A stretch of DNA of 28,432 bases from Firmicutes bacterium UBA993 (GTDB taxonomy: Bacteria; Bacillota; Dethiobacteria; DTU022), in contig DBBD01000111.1 of assembly GCA_002292015.1 (NCBI GenBank), forward strand, positions 1-28,432. The letters are read 5' to 3'. A program made the translations under genes and the position numbers. The notes below the pieces were generated by a model, which saw only the letters and a list, made by a program, of their open reading frames with translations, was not told where the DNA came from and searched no databases. Of the stretch, positions 1-6,788 are shown in pieces. Positions within the stretch are counted from its first letter, which is position 1. Each line of letters starts with the position of its first letter.

Positions 1-4
1 AATA

Positions 5-676
5 TTAGTTTCTGAGGTGCTTCTTGTTTCTCCATAAGCGAACCAGGTAAAACAGTATAACAACAATAATGAGGGCCGGGATTAAAAGCAGCCAGGGGGA
101 AAAACCGGCCATTACCCTTAGCAATCGCAGTGTCAATCCCATGGTGTGCGTTAAAACTATACTACTGCCGATAGCGACAAAACTAAAAAGCATTCCCCCG
201 AGAAAAGTATAAACGACGAATAAGTAAAAATTCATCTGCATGGCCCCTGCCGGAAAAGAGATAAAGGTGCGGGTAAACCCCCACAGCTGGGCCATGAAAA
301 TTGAAAAATTACCGTAACGTTCCCAGAGGCGAAGCAGTTTGGATTTACCATGAACGTCAGGGCACACAAAGGGTTCATGCGGATGGTTAAAATAGCTGAC
401 CCGCATTTTACTGCCGACAATGCTACCGACCATTCCTATGAAATAGCTGACAATACTACCCAGGGTAATGCCGCTGACCGATGCCCAGAAGATTGACCAA
501 AACGAAACAGTACCGCGTAAAATCATGCTGCCCGCAGTTAACAGGACAATAGTGGAAGCAAAAGGTACCCCTGCGCTCTCGGCAAACATTGCCGCGGCAA
601 TCCCTATGGGTCCATATTTGGCGATTAACATCTCAAAAACTCCATAGATTGTTTCAAATGGTTCCATATTTTCCAT
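5..676 (-). CDS. DedA/VTT-family inner-membrane protein
   Basis: A 223-residue polytopic membrane protein of the DedA (SNARE-associated/VTT) family. Family members act in the cytoplasmic membrane and have been linked to membrane homeostasis and lipid-carrier recycling; the cargo here is unknown. Seen in sequence: the N-terminal family signature FAESAGVPF (about residues 31-39) with its conserved acidic residue, the conserved arginine region GFTRTFISFPAGAM (about 133-146), several hydrophobic segments including one at about 192-213, and a basic C-terminal tail. Length fits the family (about 200-220). The start is the ATG 7 bp after the ROK stop; a second ATG three codons later is possible. It is the last gene of the minus-strand operon in this window. 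Nothing suggests truncation, since its stop lies at 5-7. Confidence 0.88.
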   Translation of the reverse strand: MENMEPFETIYGVFEMLIAKYGPIGIAAAMFAESAGVPFASTIVLLTAGSMILRGTVSFWSIFWASVSGITLGSIVSYFIGMVGSIVGSKMRVSYFNHPHEPFVCPDVHGKSKLLRLWERYGNFSIFMAQLWGFTRTFISFPAGAMQMNFYLFVVYTFLGGMLFSFVAIGSSIVLTHTMGLTLRLLRVMAGFSPWLLLIPALIIVVILFYLVRLWRNKKHLRN

Positions 677-683
677 TGCTCAA

Positions 684-1631
684 TCATTCCTTAGCTCTTA
701 AAAGGGCATAAATCCCCCATAGGCCTGAATCCTCGGCCAATGCAGTTTGCACCACTTTCACTGCGCTGATTTCAGCAGCCGGGCGGATGGCATTTTGGAG
801 CATTACTTTTTCTAACTCAGTTATTAGATCAGGATGAGCATTGATTATGCCACCGCCAAACACCACACAGGAAGGGTTTAAAATATTGACAAGATTTGCC
901 AGACCAGTACCTACAGCGTAAATTGCCTGCTTAACAATCATCTCAGCCGGTTGGTTTCCGGTTGCTGCTTCAGCAAATACTGAGGCTGTTGTCAGTTCAT
1001 CTAAATTAAGATCAGCCGGTTCCCATAAAGTGGCGGCGCTTTCAGCAATCCCACCGCCTGATGCCCATGCTTCCAGGCAGTTGTCACCACCACAGTTACA
1101 CTTACGCCCCTTTCCAAAAGGCTTAGTGTGCCCAATTTCACCAGCAAAACCGGAACTGCCCCGGTACAATTTACCGTTTAGGAATAGGCCGCCTCCGATT
1201 CCGGTGCTCAGGGTAATATAAATAACATCCTGATGGCCGCGTGCAGCGCCATAGTTAGCCTCTCCAATCACCGCCGCATTGGCATCATTTTCTATTAGTA
1301 CCGGCCGTTGCAGCTTTTCTTCAAAAAGGTCTGCCAGGGCAACCGGTTCCAGCCAGCCTAAGTTTGGGGCCTGGTGCACTATTTTATTGCGGTGTTCGAC
1401 AAAACCGGCAAAACAGATGCCTGCTGCTACAATATTTTCGAAAACAGCTGTTTCCGACTCATGCTCCAGGGCACCCAATGTTTCTATTACAAGCTTTACC
1501 AAATCTTCCGGACACCGATTATCAGGAGTAAGCATTTTTTTTCGAACAACTATGTTGGAGGCATCATCAAATAGTACCACCAGTATTTTGGTGCCGCCGA
1601 TATCAATTGCCAGGTAAAGATCATGCTTCAT
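684..1631 (-). CDS. ROK-family sugar kinase (glucokinase-like)
   Basis: A 315-residue cytosolic kinase of the ROK family, likely phosphorylating a hexose such as glucose or N-acetylmannosamine with ATP. Seen: phosphate-binding DIGGTK (residues 10-15), the ENDAN motif with catalytic Asp116, sugar-binding E165 and H168 in GEIGH, and the ROK zinc site CNCGGDNCLE (C178, C180, C185 with H168). There is no N-terminal helix-turn-helix, so this is a kinase and not a NagC-type repressor. The ATG start has GGTGA just upstream. It lies 27 bp after a 38-residue membrane peptide and 7 bp before dedA, so it is probably co-transcribed with the upstream redox genes. A sugar kinase is not an obvious partner for them. 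Exact substrate cannot be told from sequence. Confidence 0.88.
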   Translation of the reverse strand: MKHDLYLAIDIGGTKILVVLFDDASNIVVRKKMLTPDNRCPEDLVKLVIETLGALEHESETAVFENIVAAGICFAGFVEHRNKIVHQAPNLGWLEPVALADLFEEKLQRPVLIENDANAAVIGEANYGAARGHQDVIYITLSTGIGGGLFLNGKLYRGSSGFAGEIGHTKPFGKGRKCNCGGDNCLEAWASGGGIAESAATLWEPADLNLDELTTASVFAEAATGNQPAEMIVKQAIYAVGTGLANLVNILNPSCVVFGGGIINAHPDLITELEKVMLQNAIRPAAEISAVKVVQTALAEDSGLWGIYALLRAKE

Positions 1632-1658
1632 AATTCACCGTCCGGCAGAGGTATAAAG

Positions 1659-1775
1659 CTATTTTATCATTAAGAGAGGATCGTGCCAAAAATATAGCCG
1701 AGCTACCACAAGCAGGATATAAGCGGTAAAGAGGTATTTTACGTGATCTGAAAGGTAACTAAAATTGTGAGCCAT
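1659..1775 (-). CDS. small membrane peptide, 38 residues
   Basis: A short open reading frame of 38 codons plus TAG. It starts with ATG preceded by GGGTAGGAAC and fills most of the gap between the DAO-type flavoprotein (stop 36 bp upstream) and the ROK kinase (start 27 bp downstream). The peptide has a polar N-terminus (MAHNFSYLSDHVK), one hydrophobic segment of about 17 residues (YLFTAYILLVVARLYFW, residues 14-30) and a short tail ending in MIK, so a single-pass membrane peptide is plausible. I do not recognise a family. The ribosome site, the spacing in the operon and the membrane-like composition support it, but at this length chance cannot be excluded. Confidence 0.45.
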   Translation of the reverse strand: MAHNFSYLSDHVKYLFTAYILLVVARLYFWHDPLLMIK

Positions 1776-1811
1776 GTTCCTACCCTAAATTAATAGTCGG
1801 TACAAAGGCTT

Positions 1812-2981
1812 TTATTTAAGGGTCTCTTTCGATTGGTAGATATCGCGATCGCAGCTGAAACAGGCCTGTGCTTCTCCTGATATACAGGGATGGCTGTTGA
1901 CGATCATCGAAGTGATGTTTTTGCCAACCCCGGGTCCCAACATCAAGCCCTGGCCGCACATGCCGACGGCTAAAATCAGCCCTTCCAACCCCGGCGCATA
2001 ATCAATAATCGGGACGCCGTCCGGAGTCATCGGATAACAACCGCGCCAGATCCTGCGGATCAAAAGATTTTTAAATTTCGGGATCAGAGCAATCATTCTC
2101 GCAGCCAGCACCGGTAAAAACTCAGAAAGGTTCTCATGGTTGGTACCGACGAATAAATCTTTTGGAGTGTAGCAGAAAATAATCTGCCCCTCTTTATTCT
2201 GTCCAAAATAGAAGTTTGTGGTTTTACCTTCTGGACCGGGCCGTAAATCAACAATCAGGGGCGCCAGAAATTGTTCAATCGGTGCGGAAATACCTGCCTC
2301 ATGTGAATCAGGGGTAACGGGAATGTCTATTCCCAGAAGCGGACCATGTTCAGCAGCGTCTGAGCCGGCAGCCAGCACTACCCAACATGATTCATAACGG
2401 CCCTTGTCGGTTACTACCCCGGTTATCCGATCCCCTTCTCTCAAATAATCGGTAACCCTTTCATTCAAGCGATATTCGGCGCCGCAGCGCAACGCTTCAC
2501 GTTGAAAAGCTACCGGAGCCAGGATCGACGAAACTTGGCCGTCATCGGGCGAATAGGTACCGCCGCGTAAGCCTACCGGGTTGACTCCCGGTATGATCCT
2601 CCTAATCTCATTCGGTCCAACCCAGTCAATCAGCAAACCGTACTTTTTCTGAGTTGGCAAAAGTGAAGTTAAGGTGCTTTCTACTTTTTCATCATAAACC
2701 GGGAAACAATAACCGCCCGGCTTCCAGCCAATATTAAAGCCGTACTCTTCTTCCCAGGTGGAAAAGATCCGGATGCTTTCCTGGCCGATACTGATCTTGC
2801 CGGGATCAGAATGTGTGGCCCTCACCCCGCCGATTGCCGTTTTATTTTCACCCTGGCCCACTGCTGTGCGGCGGTCAATAACCAGTACCTTTAAACCGGC
2901 CTGGGCCAGCCGGCAAGCGGTCGGGTTACCGACGCTTCCTGCTCCGATAACGATTACATCGAAAGCTCGTCGTAAAGACAT
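1812..2981 (-). CDS. DAO-type FAD-dependent dehydrogenase subunit (HcnC/sarcosine-proline dehydrogenase beta-like)
   Basis: A 389-residue flavoprotein of the D-amino-acid-oxidase superfamily. Seen: an N-terminal FAD Rossmann motif GAGSVG (residues 13-18) after a beta strand, an acidic end of the second strand (VIDR), and the C-terminal FAD-contact region GMCGQGLMLGPGVG (340-353). In two- and three-subunit enzymes such as hydrogen cyanide synthase HcnABC, D-hydroxyproline dehydrogenase and archaeal proline dehydrogenase, a subunit like this oxidises the C-N bond of the amino or imino acid and passes electrons to a partner with NAD(P)/FAD and Fe-S domains. That partner is the adjacent 1262-residue protein, whose 3' end overlaps this start by 28 bp, which suggests translational coupling. 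AAGGG lies 8 nt before the ATG. Substrate is inferred to be proline-like because HypD and ornithine aminotransferase are near; glycine or sarcosine are alternatives. Confidence 0.82.
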   Translation of the reverse strand: MSLRRAFDVIVIGAGSVGNPTACRLAQAGLKVLVIDRRTAVGQGENKTAIGGVRATHSDPGKISIGQESIRIFSTWEEEYGFNIGWKPGGYCFPVYDEKVESTLTSLLPTQKKYGLLIDWVGPNEIRRIIPGVNPVGLRGGTYSPDDGQVSSILAPVAFQREALRCGAEYRLNERVTDYLREGDRITGVVTDKGRYESCWVVLAAGSDAAEHGPLLGIDIPVTPDSHEAGISAPIEQFLAPLIVDLRPGPEGKTTNFYFGQNKEGQIIFCYTPKDLFVGTNHENLSEFLPVLAARMIALIPKFKNLLIRRIWRGCYPMTPDGVPIIDYAPGLEGLILAVGMCGQGLMLGPGVGKNITSMIVNSHPCISGEAQACFSCDRDIYQSKETLK

Positions 2982-5900
2982 AGCGGTGGCCCTTTCGTTT
3001 GGTCGTTTATAAAATCGCCCAGGTGAACCTCAGCCACCAGCGGCCGGAGGGTAGGCATGGTTATTTCATCGATCTTTACTCCTTCTTCACGAAAAATCCT
3101 TAAAATCAGTTCGGTGCAGGTTTTTCCGTTACAACCGCCCAGTCCTGTTCTGACTACCGCTTTAAGCTGGTTCATATCGCGAACGCCGTCTCTGATGGCA
3201 GCGACTATTTCGCTCTTTCTTACCCGTTCGCAGCGGCAGACAATTGGATCAAGCGAGTCGTCGTCAACCGCGGCAACCGGTGTTCCCCTTTCAATTTCGC
3301 GAACCATAAAACCGGCTACTTTAAGTTTCTCATCTTCCGGCACTTCGAGCAGCAACAGCCGCCTGCAGTTTTGCGTTTCGCGATTGCGGTAGGCAATAAC
3401 GCGGCCTCTGCCGACTACATTACCCTCCATGTCAGTTGTAGTCACCTCGCGATCGAACGGAATAATACTGTCGGCAAATTCAAAAGGCATCATTAAGAGT
3501 GCTCTTTCTTTTTGCGGATCGTAATCTTCGATCACCAGGTTGATAGCCAGGCCCGGGCAGGCCAAAACGCATTGGCCGCAGCCGATACATTCACCGCTGA
3601 ATTCCGGCAAAGCTAGGATTGATCCCGGCATCAGGATACAGTTATTCGGGCAGGCTTCGATACAGGGGTTGCAGGGTATCTCCTGCATGCAACGGATTAA
3701 GGGGTAAACCGAGGCATCAAGAGCCTGCGCTTTAAAAGGAATGCTTTCGCCAGGGCGGTGTTTAAGCATTTCCCCAAAACCCTCCCAGTTACTCGGCACC
3801 GGTATATCTATGCCAATCTCCTGCGCGATTCTTCGGCCAGTGATTTTGCCGGAAAATATGGCAGCTGAGGCTTCAGCAATCTCTTCGGCATCACCGGCAG
3901 CATAACACGTAATGCCATACTCACGGGCCTTGTTCAATAGTTCATCTACCGGGCTTAAGCCTACGGCAATCAGCACCGTATCGACCTCAAATGAACGCCC
4001 AGTGCCGGCAACCGGTTTAAACTGTTCGTCAACAGCGGCCACGACAATCCTCTCCACTTTTTCCTTGCCCTCAATTCGCAAAACAGTATGGGAAGTCCAG
4101 ACTGGTACGCCAAGGCGCTTTATCTTATCCTCGTGCACCTTGTAACCGCTGCAGCCCGGTAATGCTTCAACCAGACCTATAACATCAATGCCTGCCTGCA
4201 GGGCATGATAGGCCCCGATTAAACCGACGTTACCGCCGCCGATGATAAACAACCGTTCGGCGCAGCGAACCAGGTCACGGTTAACCAGGGTTTGAAAAGC
4301 TCCTGCCCCGTAAACCCCGGGCAGATCGGCCCCGGGCAAAGACAGGCTTTTCTCCCTGGCACCGGTCGAAAAGAGCGCATTTTTAGCGCGTACCAGCTTA
4401 TAAGTGCCTTTTCCGGACACTCCGAACAAGCCGTCAAAATATACTCCGACAACCGTGGAATCATACCAGATATCAACTGTAGGCAGTCCCTGCAGCGCGT
4501 TAGTTAAGAGATCGCCGATATGTATGCCGCGCTCACCGGCATAACAGTCCTTAACTGAACCAAAAAAGTTATGGGTCTGCAAACTGAGCTTACCGCCCAG
4601 CTCATGTTTATCATCGATAATAAGGGTATTAATGCCCACGCTGCCAAGTTCAATTGCAGCGCTGATCCCGGCCGGCCCACCGCCGATAATCAAAACATCA
4701 ACATCATATTCAGGAGTTGCTGGAATCACCGCGGTTCCCGGTGCCAGATCTTTTAAGGCCGGCAAGCCTTCAACACTGAAAACCTCAATCCCCTCTTCCA
4801 CCGGAGTCATGCATCCTTTCACCGGTTTGCCATCGACGATCACCATGCACTGCGAACACTGTCCGTTGACACAGTAGATACCCTGGGCTCCACAATCGCG
4901 ATTATGATGACCGAATATATGAATTCCGGTAGCATATAAAGCAGAAGATATGGCCTCACCTTTCCGGGCCCTGATTTTCATGCCGTTAAAAGTAAAATCT
5001 GTATCGGGCGGTGACAGCGGTTTTAAGATCGGGTGATTCTGCACCCGGTAGTGATACGGTGAGCCTGTAGCGTTAACCTCCCTGACGCTGCCTCCCGCCG
5101 GCAACTGAAAGTCAGGATGCGGTGCAGCCGAAAAACGCCAGGCACCCGGTCGCAAAAACAAAATATACTGCAGGTACTCGGCCAGGCTGGTGCAGGTTAA
5201 AGCGCTGCCGGTTTTATGTCTTTCCAATAACCGCTTTTGCCCTGCCGGACTAAGCTTGAATGTGAAGGGTTCTTCCTGTTTGATCAGCTCTTCCAGCCTG
5301 CCCAAATCGTTTACGGTCATAGAATCGAGCAGGTCACTGATTACCGGTTCTTTGAACAACAGCTTAAACAGCAGGTGCAGTTCAGGCAAATAGTCAAAAT
5401 CGTAACTGCCGGCACTGCTTAATGCAGCGGTTAGCTCTTCAGAAAGGATACGATTAAGTCCAGGCTGTTCTTTTAACCAGCGCACGATCGTTAATGCCAG
5501 GTCCATTCCGCTTTGGTTATGTGGATCCCGGGGGATCACAAAATTAAGCCCGGTTTTAAGCCGGCCGATTTCGTCTTTATAACTGCGCCAGGACAGTTCG
5601 GGCCCCTCCGGCCCCGGGTAAGGATGCAGCAGCATAATGCGCTCCCGGTTAAGTCCGCAGTAAGTGGCTAACTGCTTGGCAATCAATATCCGCTCTTCCC
5701 CCAGATCTCCACCAGGCCTGTACGGGCAGGTTAAACGGTCGCGACAGATCACCCCAACCCCGGCAGCGCCGGCTGCCAGGCAGTAGAGGAGGATTTCAAT
5801 GCCTAACCGGCCGATGCAGCTGACCCTGATTAACTGGTCTGCGCTGGCCGGTAAAGGAGATCTGGAACAGGCAAAGACTAAAAACTTACCACTTAAGTCC

Positions 5901-6742
5901 CGGTTAAACAAGTCAGCGGGCAAGTTGTCCAGGGCTTCATCTTCTTTTTGGCTGATCGCGCCTGTGGGACAGGCACCGGCGCAAATACCACAGCCGACAC
6001 AGGTGGTTGGCGATATCCGGGCTGTCGGTAAACTTTCTTTTCTCAGGATAATCCGCGGAATTGAAAAAGGGCAAGCCTCCTCGCAAATGCCGCAACCGCG
6101 ACAGAGATCCGGATCAACAGAGCAGGTTGGGATCGTAAATTCGCGGTTCCAGATTTTTAATACCTGTTCCTGTTGTTTCATCGGAACAGCCCCGGTGGGG
6201 CAGATAAAGGCACAGGAGCGGCAACCGGTACAGGATTCAGCCGGGCCGGAAAGACCTGGCCCGATTTCTTTGGCAATACCGCGGTATAAAGTGGCAATCG
6301 CCCCGGGGCCGCAATCCTGGCAGACACGTGCGCAGAGCCCGCACATGATACATTTTTCTGCTGCGTCGTGTAGTTCAAATGAAGTCGCGTCAATGCCCTC
6401 TAAGCGGGCCAGCTCCCTGATCTGCTCCGATTCGGGACAACGGGCCAGGTAGAGTTCCAAAAGCGTCCTTCTTGTCTCCAGAACCGCTGCCGAACGGGTT
6501 GATACGATCAAACCTTCTTCGGCAGGGTAAAGACAGGAAGTTACAATGCGAGAATCTCCCGGCCGCTCTGCCTTGCTTATTTCAACTACACAGAGTCGAC
6601 AGGCACCGCTGGGAGCCAATGATGGGTAGTGGCAAAGCGTGGGCACGTAAATGCCGTATTCATTCAAAATCTCCAGCAGCATTTTGCGTCTTTCGGTGCT
6701 TATTGTGCGACCATCAATCGTAATAGTGATTAATTCGCTCAT
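2954..6742 (-). CDS. giant multi-cluster Fe-S flavoprotein: NuoG/HndD-like N-terminus, MvhD-like domain, HcnA/HcnB (SoxA)-like FAD module
   Basis: A 1262-residue soluble electron-transfer protein with, in order: a NuoG-type [2Fe-2S] domain (C37, C48, C51, C70); four ferredoxin-type [4Fe-4S] motifs (C131/134/137/141, C171/174/177/181, C214/217/220/224, C248/251/254/258); an MvhD-like domain at about 285-400 with the CIGR core (C309) and C333/C339; an alpha-helical linker; an HcnA/SoxA-type [2Fe-2S] domain (C617, C624, C629, C632, C644); a thioredoxin-reductase-like FAD/NAD module with GGGPAG (687-692) and GGGNVG (835-840); two more [4Fe-4S] motifs (C1024/1027/1031/1035, C1052/1055/1058/1062); and a BFD-like [2Fe-2S] domain (C1169, C1171, C1204, C1209). 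The C-terminal half is the alpha+gamma part of HcnABC/proline/D-hydroxyproline dehydrogenases. The N-terminal half looks like the electron-wire part of NAD-linked hydrogenases without an H-cluster. GAGGT precedes the ATG. Expected partners are the NuoEF fusion upstream and the DAO subunit downstream. Domain reading is strong; substrate and coupling mode are inference. Confidence 0.85.
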   Translation of the reverse strand: MSELITITIDGRTISTERRKMLLEILNEYGIYVPTLCHYPSLAPSGACRLCVVEISKAERPGDSRIVTSCLYPAEEGLIVSTRSAAVLETRRTLLELYLARCPESEQIRELARLEGIDATSFELHDAAEKCIMCGLCARVCQDCGPGAIATLYRGIAKEIGPGLSGPAESCTGCRSCAFICPTGAVPMKQQEQVLKIWNREFTIPTCSVDPDLCRGCGICEEACPFSIPRIILRKESLPTARISPTTCVGCGICAGACPTGAISQKEDEALDNLPADLFNRDLSGKFLVFACSRSPLPASADQLIRVSCIGRLGIEILLYCLAAGAAGVGVICRDRLTCPYRPGGDLGEERILIAKQLATYCGLNRERIMLLHPYPGPEGPELSWRSYKDEIGRLKTGLNFVIPRDPHNQSGMDLALTIVRWLKEQPGLNRILSEELTAALSSAGSYDFDYLPELHLLFKLLFKEPVISDLLDSMTVNDLGRLEELIKQEEPFTFKLSPAGQKRLLERHKTGSALTCTSLAEYLQYILFLRPGAWRFSAAPHPDFQLPAGGSVREVNATGSPYHYRVQNHPILKPLSPPDTDFTFNGMKIRARKGEAISSALYATGIHIFGHHNRDCGAQGIYCVNGQCSQCMVIVDGKPVKGCMTPVEEGIEVFSVEGLPALKDLAPGTAVIPATPEYDVDVLIIGGGPAGISAAIELGSVGINTLIIDDKHELGGKLSLQTHNFFGSVKDCYAGERGIHIGDLLTNALQGLPTVDIWYDSTVVGVYFDGLFGVSGKGTYKLVRAKNALFSTGAREKSLSLPGADLPGVYGAGAFQTLVNRDLVRCAERLFIIGGGNVGLIGAYHALQAGIDVIGLVEALPGCSGYKVHEDKIKRLGVPVWTSHTVLRIEGKEKVERIVVAAVDEQFKPVAGTGRSFEVDTVLIAVGLSPVDELLNKAREYGITCYAAGDAEEIAEASAAIFSGKITGRRIAQEIGIDIPVPSNWEGFGEMLKHRPGESIPFKAQALDASVYPLIRCMQEIPCNPCIEACPNNCILMPGSILALPEFSGECIGCGQCVLACPGLAINLVIEDYDPQKERALLMMPFEFADSIIPFDREVTTTDMEGNVVGRGRVIAYRNRETQNCRRLLLLEVPEDEKLKVAGFMVREIERGTPVAAVDDDSLDPIVCRCERVRKSEIVAAIRDGVRDMNQLKAVVRTGLGGCNGKTCTELILRIFREEGVKIDEITMPTLRPLVAEVHLGDFINDQTKGPPLCLYDELSM

Positions 6743-6788
6743 ACGTACCTCGTTGAGGCCGAAACCTCATAACTGTCTAATCATGGTT

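Noticed and set aside
5799..6452. 217-codon plus-strand open frame
   Set aside because: It lies wholly antisense to the ferredoxin motifs of the giant flavoprotein, lacks a ribosome site and has low-complexity Pro/Gln/Ser composition typical of shadows of Cys-rich genes.
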